The notes under the pieces were generated by a model. The model was given only the letters and a program-made list of their open reading frames with translations, was not told where the DNA came from and made no database searches. A program made the translations under genes and the position numbers. A stretch of 49,613 nucleotides of DNA. Origin: Arthrobacter sp. ISL-30 (GTDB taxonomy: Bacteria; Actinomycetota; Actinomycetes; Actinomycetales; Micrococcaceae). The DNA is taken from NCBI RefSeq assembly GCF_018613855.1, contig NZ_JAGGPK010000048.1:1-49613 (forward strand). The letters are read 5' to 3'. Positions 8,073-14,569 of this stretch are shown in pieces. Positions within the stretch are counted from its first letter, which is position 1. Each line of letters opens with the position of its first letter.

Positions 8073-8115
8073 GAACCGGCGGTGCGAGAATGGGGGTGGC
8101 CCGCCTTGCCGGTTC
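8073..8115 (+). promoter_or_regulatory. Hairpin in the leader of the queuosine-precursor transporter gene
   Basis: GAACCGGC (8073-8080) pairs with GCCGGTTC (8108-8115), and an alternative pairing GGCGG (8078-8082) / CCGCC (8101-8105) uses overlapping bases. It lies 78 bases before the transporter start. Genes for this pathway are often under preQ1 riboswitches, but I do not recognise any known preQ1 class here, so this is only a candidate regulatory structure. Confidence 0.3.
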
Positions 8116-8192
8116 GGCCATTTCCAGTGCTAATACAGCGGGGCGACGTGCTACTTCCGCCGCCTGCGCGAACCACTACGAACGGATACGCC

Positions 8193-8900
8193 ATGTCCTC
8201 CACCTCCGGCTCCAGCACGCTGAGCAGGCCCATCCCCAGATTTGCTTCGATCGGTTCTCCCTATTTCGGGATCATGCTGGCCGTGATGGCCGTGGTGCTG
8301 ATCCTTTCCAATATCGGCGCATCCAAAGGGGTGGTTCTGGGCCCGATCGTCACCGATGGCGGGTTCTTCCTGTTCCCGCTGGCGTACATCCTGGGCGACG
8401 TCATGAGTGAGGTATACGGGTTCAAGGTGGCGCGCAAGGCGATCGTCACCAGTTTCGCGTTATCCGTGTTTGCCTCCCTCTGCTACTGGATCATCATTGC
8501 GCTGCCCGGCTTTGGCGACGACTACGGCAACGCGAAGCAGGCCGCGATCGAGGGTGCCCTGGGACCCGTGCCCTTGATCGTGTTGGGTTCGCTCCTTGCC
8601 TTCCTGGCGGGTCAGACCATCAACTCCTGGATCCTCGTGAAGATGAAGGCACGCACCGGGGAGAGGACACTGTGGGCGCGGCTCATGAGCTCCTCCGTAG
8701 TGGGTGAATTCGTAGACACGCTGATTTTCTGCAGCATCGCGGCATCCGTCATTGGCATCACGGACTTCCCGACGTTTGTGAACTACGTCCTTGTCGGCTT
8801 CTTGTACAAGACCCTCGTGGAGTTCCTGTTCGTCCCGATTACTGCGCTGGTCATCGGCTTGATCAAGAAGCGCGAACCGAGCTACGGCGTGAGGGTCTAG
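8193..8900 (+). CDS. yhhQ: Queuosine precursor transporter (YhhQ/COG1738 family)
   Basis: This 235-residue membrane protein is a member of the YhhQ family, which imports 7-deazaguanine precursors (preQ0/preQ1) for tRNA modification. The diagnostic region LFPLAYILGDVMSEVYGFKVARKAI is present, as is the later SSVVGEFVDTLIFC and the VGFLYKTLVEFLFVPITALV helix. About six membrane segments are visible. The frame is open to 8082, but ATG 8193 gives the normal family length. It faces the tgt gene convergently, and the two together would suffice for salvage: import, then base exchange into tRNA. No de novo queC/D/E/F genes are in the window. Confidence 0.92.
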   Translation: MSSTSGSSTLSRPIPRFASIGSPYFGIMLAVMAVVLILSNIGASKGVVLGPIVTDGGFFLFPLAYILGDVMSEVYGFKVARKAIVTSFALSVFASLCYWIIIALPGFGDDYGNAKQAAIEGALGPVPLIVLGSLLAFLAGQTINSWILVKMKARTGERTLWARLMSSSVVGEFVDTLIFCSIAASVIGITDFPTFVNYVLVGFLYKTLVEFLFVPITALVIGLIKKREPSYGVRV

Positions 8901-9032
8901 GCGGGTCCCATCGTCGCCGGGCCGTCGAAGTCGCCCGAACGGTGCGGGGTAGCGGTGTGGCTGTAGACGTAACGCCGCGTCGCGGGAAGGCGTCCAGCAT
9001 GCCGGAACGTTAGGGCGAACCGGACGCGTTCC

Positions 9033-9102
9033 GGCTATGCCGGCGACGACGGCGACTACGGCGGGCCGCGACCGCGACGGCTATGCCGGCGACGACGGCG
9101 AC
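9033..9102. repeat. 24-base direct repeat between transporter and tgt
   Basis: A 24-base block beginning GGCTATGCCGG occurs at 9033-9056 and again at 9079-9102, a 46-base period. It lies in the 209-base gap between two convergent genes, in a highly GC-rich stretch of GGCGAC-like triplets. It may take part in transcription ending; no gene is seen here. Confidence 0.8.
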
Positions 9103-9109
9103 GGGTCGC

Positions 9110-10390
9110 CTACCCGTAGTACCTTCCCAGAGTCTCCGCCTTGAACTCGAAGAAGGTCCCGGACTCGATGGCCAGCCGGGCATCGTCCACCATCTTCACT
9201 ACGAAGCGCTCGTTGTGGATGGAGATCAACGTCGCGGACAGCATCTCGTGTGCCTTGTACAGGTGGTGGATGTAGGCACGCGAGTAGTTGGCGCACGCGT
9301 AGCAATCGCAGCCCTCCTGCAAGGGTCCGAAGTCGCGCTTGTACTTTGCACCAGAGAGGTTGTAGCGGCCGGTCGGGGTGTAGAAGGCGGAGTTGCGGGC
9401 GACGCGCGTGGGGGAGACGCAGTCGAAGGTGTCGGCGCCGTTTTCAATGGCCGTGAAGATATCGTCCGGTTCGGAGATTCCCAGCAGGTGCCTTGGCTTG
9501 TCCTCGGGCAGTTCCTCGTTGCACCAGCGCACGATCGTGCCAAGGTTCTTCTTTTCCAGGGCGCCGCCGACGCCAAAACCGTCAAACGGCATCGCCCCTA
9601 GGTCACGGCATGCCTTCCGGCGCAGGTCCTCATACTGTGCGCCCTGAATAACGCCGAACAGCGCCTGATACGGCTTATCTGCACGCTCTGCAGTCAGCCG
9701 CACGTGCTCGGCTACACAACGTTCGGCCCAGCGCCTGGTGCGTTCCAGCGACTCCTCCTGGTAGCCCCGGGAATTCTGCAGGGTAGTGAGCTCGTCGAAG
9801 GCAAACATTATGTCGGCGCCGATCTGGTGCTGCACCTGCATCGAGATTTCCGGGCTGAAACGGTGCCGGTCGCCGTTGAGGTGCGACTTGAACCAGACCC
9901 CGGCCTCGTCCACATGGGCCAGCCGCTCCTTGCCCGGGGCTACCGCATCATCCGGGCCCGAGGCGTCAAGACCTGTCATATCGATGACCTTCTTGAACCC
10001 CGAGCCAAGACTCATCACCTGGAACCCGCCGGAGTCGGTGAACGTCGGCCCCTCCCAGTTCATGAAGGCTCCAAGGCCGCCAGCCTCATCCAGGACCTCC
10101 GGTCCCGGCTGCAGGTACAGATGGTAGGCATTGGCCAGCAGTGCCTGTGCCCCCAGTTCCTTCATGGATTCCGGGAGCACGGACTTGACGGTCGCCTTGG
10201 TTCCGACAGGGATGAACGCCGGCGTCTGGATGCGGCCGTGTGGCGTATTGATAGTCCCCGTTCGTCCCAGGAATCTGCCGCCATTCGCTTCCTGCTGGGC
10301 CGACGACGGCGCGCACCTCTCCTCGATTCGCTCACCTACTCTGAAGGAGAAGGCAGGGGCGGATGCAGTTGTTTGATCAATCGCTGGCAC
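9110..10390 (-). CDS. tgt: tRNA-guanine transglycosylase
   Basis: Tgt exchanges guanine at the wobble position of GUN-anticodon tRNAs for preQ1, the entry step to queuosine. The 426-residue sequence has the substrate-pocket motif TFTDSGGFQVMSLG, the GVGGALEKKN loop, the nucleophile region TFDCVSPTRVARN, and the zinc site CDCYACANYSRAYIHHL. It is about 50 residues longer than the bacterial norm because of an N-terminal extension and an insertion after the VMSLG segment (around MTGLDASGPDDAVAPGKE), as in other actinobacterial copies. It converges on the precursor transporter. Upstream it is followed by no obvious operon partner. Confidence 0.97.
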   Translation of the reverse strand: MPAIDQTTASAPAFSFRVGERIEERCAPSSAQQEANGGRFLGRTGTINTPHGRIQTPAFIPVGTKATVKSVLPESMKELGAQALLANAYHLYLQPGPEVLDEAGGLGAFMNWEGPTFTDSGGFQVMSLGSGFKKVIDMTGLDASGPDDAVAPGKERLAHVDEAGVWFKSHLNGDRHRFSPEISMQVQHQIGADIMFAFDELTTLQNSRGYQEESLERTRRWAERCVAEHVRLTAERADKPYQALFGVIQGAQYEDLRRKACRDLGAMPFDGFGVGGALEKKNLGTIVRWCNEELPEDKPRHLLGISEPDDIFTAIENGADTFDCVSPTRVARNSAFYTPTGRYNLSGAKYKRDFGPLQEGCDCYACANYSRAYIHHLYKAHEMLSATLISIHNERFVVKMVDDARLAIESGTFFEFKAETLGRYYG

Positions 10391-10457
10391 CGTTCAAGTC
10401 TGCCAGCTTATGAGCCCGCCAGCCTGCGGGCCATGATCGGAAGGTCAGCCCAGGAGG

Positions 10458-11183
10458 TCAGCCGATAGGTTCGGACTCCGGGTACTTCTCCTCGCGCCAC
10501 TTGTCCCAACGGTTGCGAATGGCCTCGAAGTCATGCGCCCCGAGGTCGTAAGTGGAGATGATCACCATTGACCCGCCGTCGGGCCTGACCTCTTCGACGG
10601 GCGGCTGGTCCGCCACTATCAGCAGGCCGTCACCATGTTCGGCGTAGCTGTGGACCGTCAGCCCCACCTGGTGGTTGGTCTTGTACCAGACCTTGCCGCT
10701 GATTTCCTCGCCCGTGTCCAAGGTCAAGGAGTAGCTTTCTCCACGCTTGGGCGGGTCATCCAGCCTAAGCTTGCTGATGATTGAACCGTTCTTTCCGGCT
10801 GCCTGGAAGAACAGGGTGCGGCGGTGTCCATGCGGGTGGTGTTCGATGGCGAACCGCAGCTGGTGGAGGAACGTCAGCCAGCCTTGGGTGATGTCTTCGT
10901 CCCAGGCAACCCATTCGGAGTCGTGGTCCAGCGCCGACCTGGTGACCTTGACTTCGGTGCCGGTGGGTACCGGCCGGAGCTCGAATACGTCGCCTCCGGC
11001 CACTGTCAGGCTGGTGTGGTCCGGAGCCTCGACGACGGTGTCGCTGAAGTAGATTTGATTGATTTCGTTTCGCAGATCCTCGGATTCCCAGCCATGCCAC
11101 TGGGCAACCAGCGATGGTTCGCGCAGCATTGCCCAAACTTGCTGCGCGTCGCAGTTCATTACAACGCTCAGATTGTTCGTCAT
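10458..11183 (-). CDS. SRPBCC/AHSA1-type hydrophobic-ligand fold protein
   Basis: This 241-residue protein opens with SVVMNCDAQQVWAMLREPSLVAQWHGWE, the first strand and helices of the START/SRPBCC (Bet v1-like) fold, and continues with the SRPBCC beta-sheet and a C-terminal helix region. The second part (GSIISKLRLDDPPKRGESYS) looks like an added domain that is not part of the minimal family. Such proteins bind hydrophobic ligands or act as co-chaperones; no ligand can be inferred here. The gene stands alone between tgt and a DUF6707-like gene. Confidence 0.8.
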   Translation of the reverse strand: MTNNLSVVMNCDAQQVWAMLREPSLVAQWHGWESEDLRNEINQIYFSDTVVEAPDHTSLTVAGGDVFELRPVPTGTEVKVTRSALDHDSEWVAWDEDITQGWLTFLHQLRFAIEHHPHGHRRTLFFQAAGKNGSIISKLRLDDPPKRGESYSLTLDTGEEISGKVWYKTNHQVGLTVHSYAEHGDGLLIVADQPPVEEVRPDGGSMVIISTYDLGAHDFEAIRNRWDKWREEKYPESEPIG

Positions 11184-11249
11184 GGCCCGAATCTACAGCG
11201 GTTCCATAGGGCACAACAGAGGTATGCGGCTATCACTTAGCCTATGGAA

Positions 11250-12236
11250 TCATGCGCGAATGGCGTCGAGTTCGTTTCCGATCCGACGCTCCAGCTCGCC
11301 CGGTGCGATGGTCTCCGAACCTCCGTGGGCTCTCAGGAACAGCAGCGCATCCAGCCGCAGCAGGCGCCATTCCCGTTCGGCCTCGTGGTTGGAGTTGTCC
11401 ATGGCCCGGAAGATTTCCTTGTCGTAGAGATTGGGCTCGTTGAGGGCCCTCTGGCGGACCTTCGCGTTCATCCTTGCCTTGAAGGGATCTGATTCCCCGG
11501 ACTCCGGTGCCTTAAGTAGCTTCTCGTACACTTCGGCCCGCTCGGGCATGCCGTTTTCGCGGGCGATATAGGCCGACAAAGCCAGGGCCCGCTCAATCGA
11601 CGTCCAACGCCCAGGGTTTCCGTCGAAGGGGAGGACGTTCAGCAAATCCGCCACCGCCAGGGCGTTTTGCCAATCCTTTAGGACAACGAAAAGCTCGTTT
11701 GCGAGGTCGCTGAGGTCCCGCAGGCAGCTGCCCGACTTGGTATTGATGCCCTTCGCCAAACGCTCGCTGAGCAGCAGCACACCGTTCCGCCCGGGATGTT
11801 CTTCTGCCGCCGCGGCTACAACCCGCTCCGGCGTCCCGTTCGGTTCCGGGATGAGGGCCAGCTCTTCGGGGGTGGGGCCGTTGAATGTCGGCGGCACCTC
11901 GGGCTGGGGCGGGACGACGACGGCGGGAGGCTGCGCCGTCGAAGGCTCACCGACGGCGGGATCTGCGGGAGCGTCGGTGGTGGGGACGGCGGGATCTGCG
12001 GGAGCGTCTTGAACACCAGCGACAATGGCAACAGTTGAGGCCACCGCAATCCGGACCAGTCCGCCGTCGTGGGTGGTTACGGCGAGGAGGGCGGGTACTT
12101 GAAAGTCGTCGTACTGGACTTCGATTTCGCTGATTTCGGCCACCCGACCGTCTTCCGGCAGGAGCAGGGAATCGCCGGCCCGCAGAGCTCCAGCCTGCTT
12201 TTCGACATACTGCTGTGCGGCTGGGCTGTGGGGCAT
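11250..12236 (-). CDS. Uncharacterised actinobacterial protein (DUF6707-like)
   Basis: The 328-residue protein has a small N-terminal beta domain (about 1-70), a Pro/Ala-rich linker (about 75-115), and a C-terminal helical domain of about 190 residues (SCLRDLSDLANELFVVLKDW and following repeats of helices). I think it is the family labelled DUF6707, from memory only. ATG 12236 follows AAAGGA and is preferred over an upstream GTG. The linker includes a 33-base (11-residue) tandem duplication. It is probably cytosolic. Function unknown. Confidence 0.7.
   Translation of the reverse strand: MPHSPAAQQYVEKQAGALRAGDSLLLPEDGRVAEISEIEVQYDDFQVPALLAVTTHDGGLVRIAVASTVAIVAGVQDAPADPAVPTTDAPADPAVGEPSTAQPPAVVVPPQPEVPPTFNGPTPEELALIPEPNGTPERVVAAAAEEHPGRNGVLLLSERLAKGINTKSGSCLRDLSDLANELFVVLKDWQNALAVADLLNVLPFDGNPGRWTSIERALALSAYIARENGMPERAEVYEKLLKAPESGESDPFKARMNAKVRQRALNEPNLYDKEIFRAMDNSNHEAEREWRLLRLDALLFLRAHGGSETIAPGELERRIGNELDAIRA
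11953..12008. repeat. In-frame duplication in the linker of the DUF6707-like gene
   Basis: A 23-base block occurs at 11953-11975 and 11986-12008, a 33-base period that keeps the frame. It encodes DAPADPAV twice in the Pro/Ala-rich linker. Copy number is a likely site of strain variation. Confidence 0.85.
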
Positions 12237-12332
12237 CGGAGTCCTTTGGTTCACGGTCAGTCCGCCCACCAGTCTATAAAACCGACCGTGCGAAGTGGTG
12301 GAGGCCCGGGACGTAGGGCCCGGGATCAGAAC

Positions 12333-12872
12333 CTAGAAGCCGACTCCCGCAAAGGCGAGCGCCTGGCGAACCAAGGCCCCCCGGCCGCCGTGGAATTCCT
12401 GCTGGACCTCGTCGCTGAGGACTTCTTCAGGCGTCATCCACGTCAATTCAAGGGCGTCCTGGCGCGGATCGCATTCACCTGTCACGGGGATGACATAAAC
12501 CAGGGACACGGCGTGTTGCCGATCGTCGGTGAAGCCAGTCTGCGAGGGCGCGGGGAAGTATTCCGCCACTGTGAACGGGACGGGGCTGATTGGCAGCTGC
12601 GGGAAGGCCAGCGGGCCGAGGTCCTTCTCCATGTGCCGGAGCAGCGCCGCCCGGATGGTCTCGCGGTAGAGCACGCGCCCGGACACTAACGAACGCACCA
12701 TAGTGCCGTCTGCATCACCTTGCAACAGCGTGCCCACTTCGTTCACGAACCCCAGCGGATCCAGCCGAACCGGTACCGCCTCTACGTAAACCATCGGTAG
12801 GCGGCCACGGGCTTCGAAGAGATCTTCGTCGGAAAGCCAGCCTGAGTATGGGTCTGGGGTGCGAACGTTCAT
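12333..12872 (-). CDS. NUDIX-superfamily protein, DUF4916 type
   Basis: This 179-residue protein matches the actinobacterial DUF4916 group that is assigned to the NUDIX hydrolase superfamily. The start MNVRTPDPYSGWLSDEDL is typical. The conserved GRVLYRETIRAALLRHMEKDLG segment occupies the position of the Nudix box, but it lacks the usual G-x5-E-x7-REUxEExGU residues, so pyrophosphohydrolase activity is doubtful. The end, LTWMTPEEVLSDEVQQEF, is Nudix-like. The gene precedes the DUF6707-like gene on the same strand by about 100 bases. Confidence 0.82.
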   Translation of the reverse strand: MNVRTPDPYSGWLSDEDLFEARGRLPMVYVEAVPVRLDPLGFVNEVGTLLQGDADGTMVRSLVSGRVLYRETIRAALLRHMEKDLGPLAFPQLPISPVPFTVAEYFPAPSQTGFTDDRQHAVSLVYVIPVTGECDPRQDALELTWMTPEEVLSDEVQQEFHGGRGALVRQALAFAGVGF

Positions 12873-13009
12873 GGTTAAGTTCTACCGCATCCCCTGACTA
12901 ACGGCGCTGTGGCCCGTCACGAGTTGGGATGTCGAGGGGTGAGATCTCGGCTGAATAGCCCGGCGAAAGCGCCGAGAGCTCGCACCTCGGCAGCCTCGCT
13001 CCTCGACGA

Positions 13010-13720
13010 CTAGCGGGCCGGCTGTGAAATCCAGACCGCCGGGGCCTCGGCATCGGGATTGGCGACGTGCAGCGAACGCCCGTACGCCTCCTCGGTCACG
13101 CGAACCTCGTGGCCCGCTGCGGTGAGGCGCGCCGCCAGTGCCTCCAGGTCGCCGTCGTACTCGAAGCCGATCCCCGCGTGGGCAGGGCCTGAACCGGGGC
13201 GGACCATGAGGACGCCGCCGTTCTTGGCAGTGAAGTCGGCGGTTTCGTCGTTGTCCGGAACCGGCCTAAAGCTCGCACCGATGGCGTGCAGGGTTTCAAT
13301 GGCCGCCTCCGGTTTCTCAGTGAACCAGACCTCGACGACGGTCAGCGCCGGATCTGCGTCCGCGCAGTTCGCTCCGTGCTCGGCTTTGTCTGCCAGGAAC
13401 GTGAAGCCGTCGCCGCTCCTGATGCGGCAGGCGTCCCCCCGGTCGGCGCTTATCACTGTTGCTGCGTCGGCGTCGGGCCCTCCGGCGGCCTCATTGGTGC
13501 GGCGGGCGAACTCCGCCAAGTCGCCCACTTCCACACCAAAAACTGTGGCGCCGGCCTCTGCAAAGGCGGAATCAGTGGGGTGCAGCGCAAGGCGCCCGGC
13601 ACCGGCGTCGAACTCCTTCCAAGTGCCTTCGTCGACCGATTTGACCATGCCTATTGCAGTCAGCAATTCCTCCCATTCATTGAGGTTTGATGTGAAGTGG
13701 ATGGGTCGAACTCGCAGCAT
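13010..13720 (-). CDS. VOC-superfamily (glyoxalase/dioxygenase fold) protein
   Basis: The 236-residue protein consists of two paired beta-alpha-beta modules, each of VOC type. The first begins LRVRPIHFTSNLNEWEELL and the second begins LTVVEVWFTEKPEAAIETL; the C-terminal strand HAGIGFEYDGDLEALAARL is typical. It resembles the metal-dependent isomerase/dioxygenase or drug-binding VOC proteins, but the metal ligands are not obvious. Substrate unknown. Confidence 0.8.
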   Translation of the reverse strand: MLRVRPIHFTSNLNEWEELLTAIGMVKSVDEGTWKEFDAGAGRLALHPTDSAFAEAGATVFGVEVGDLAEFARRTNEAAGGPDADAATVISADRGDACRIRSGDGFTFLADKAEHGANCADADPALTVVEVWFTEKPEAAIETLHAIGASFRPVPDNDETADFTAKNGGVLMVRPGSGPAHAGIGFEYDGDLEALAARLTAAGHEVRVTEEAYGRSLHVANPDAEAPAVWISQPAR

Positions 13721-13795
13721 CGGCTCTCCTCAGGACGGCAGTGACATCAGCAATCTAACCCATGACCGGTTGCGTGAGGACGGTACGCTGGGAAA

Positions 13796-14392
13796 ATGCC
13801 AATCGAAGCGCCAGAACTGCTGGTCAAGGATGCCCGTGAATGGCGCTCTTGGCTGGAGGCGAACCATGCCGACAGTTCCGGCGTGTGGCTGGTCCTGCAT
13901 AAGAAGGGCGGAAACGTCACCGAGCTTGACCACAAGGCGGCGCTCGATGAGGCGCTCTGCTTTGGCTGGATCGACGGCCAGGCCAAGAGGCGCGACGACG
14001 AAAGCGTCTTCCAGTACATGACCCGACGGGGCCCCAAGAGCCCCTGGTCGGCCATCAATGTCGGTCACGTGGCACGGCTGGAAGCCGAAGGAAAGATGAC
14101 CGACGCCGGACGGGCCGCCGTCGAGAGCGCCAAGGCGGACGGGCGCTGGGAAGCCGCCTACGCGGCTTCGGCCTCTGCGGAAGTTCCGGAGGACCTTGCG
14201 GCGGCGATTGCCGCGGTGCCCGAGGCCCAGGCCATGTTCGACGTGCTCACCAAGACGAACCGATTTGCCCTCATCTACCGCACCAATTCAGTGAAGCAGG
14301 CAGCGACGAGGCAGAAGAAGATCGCGGGGTTCGTTGAAATGCTGGCCCGCCACGAGACGCCTTATCCGCAAAAGAAGAAGCCCATAGCCTGA
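13796..14392 (+). CDS. YdeI/OmpD-associated family protein
   Basis: This 198-residue cytosolic protein has the YdeI family hallmarks: SSGVWLVLHKKGG, the sequence LDEALCFGWIDGQ, then TRRGPKSPWSAINVGHV and the C-terminal RTNSVKQAATRQKKIAGFVEML helix. The family is linked in the literature to antimicrobial peptide and stress tolerance in some bacteria, but no biochemical activity is assigned. It is divergent from the VOC gene, with only 75 bases between starts. Confidence 0.9.
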   Translation: MPIEAPELLVKDAREWRSWLEANHADSSGVWLVLHKKGGNVTELDHKAALDEALCFGWIDGQAKRRDDESVFQYMTRRGPKSPWSAINVGHVARLEAEGKMTDAGRAAVESAKADGRWEAAYAASASAEVPEDLAAAIAAVPEAQAMFDVLTKTNRFALIYRTNSVKQAATRQKKIAGFVEMLARHETPYPQKKKPIA

Positions 14393-14405
14393 TGCCGCAC
14401 CGGAC

Positions 14406-14483
14406 GTTCCGTTAATGACTGGTTCCGCTAAAGGGCGCATCCCGTTAAGGGCCAGTTCCGGTAAAAGCGGCCTGCTCCTGTAA
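14406..14483. repeat. Five degenerate GTTCCGnTAA repeats upstream of the GH32 gene
   Basis: Related ten-base blocks occur at 14406 (GTTCCGTTAA), 14422 (GTTCCGCTAA), 14439 (ATCCCGTTAA), 14455 (GTTCCGGTAA) and 14474 (GCTCCTGTAA). The spacing is 16, 17, 16 and 19 bases. The array lies just after the YdeI stop and before a terminator-like hairpin and the GH32 start. It could be an operator array or a decaying tandem duplication. Confidence 0.6.
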
Positions 14484-14498
14484 AATGGGTGGTTCAAC

Positions 14499-14549
14499 AA
14501 TGCCGGCGCCGTCCTGAAGTCCAAAGGACGCGCGGGCATTTTTTGTTTT
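14499..14549 (+). terminator. Intrinsic terminator or attenuator before the GH32 gene
   Basis: The arms at 14499-14514 and 14526-14540 form a long stem (AATGCC...CCGTCC with GGACG...GGCATT, one or two bulged bases) around an 11-base loop. The stem is followed by TTTTTTGTTTTG, a textbook rho-independent terminator and unusual in this GC-rich genome. It ends only about 20 bases before the GH32 ATG at 14570. It either ends the YdeI transcript or attenuates GH32 expression. Confidence 0.8.
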
Positions 14550-14569
14550 GTCCCCAATGATTGGCCCCC

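Noticed and set aside
8041..8192. preQ1 riboswitch before the precursor transporter
   Set aside because: No preQ1-I, -II or -III pattern could be recognised by eye. Only a generic hairpin is claimed.
12333..12872. Active Nudix hydrolase
   Set aside because: The catalytic Nudix box residues are not seen, so only the superfamily is stated, not pyrophosphohydrolase activity.
14499..14549. SacY/LicT-type antiterminator site overlapping the GH32 terminator
   Set aside because: The characteristic RNA antiterminator sequence is not present, and no BglG-type gene is in the window.
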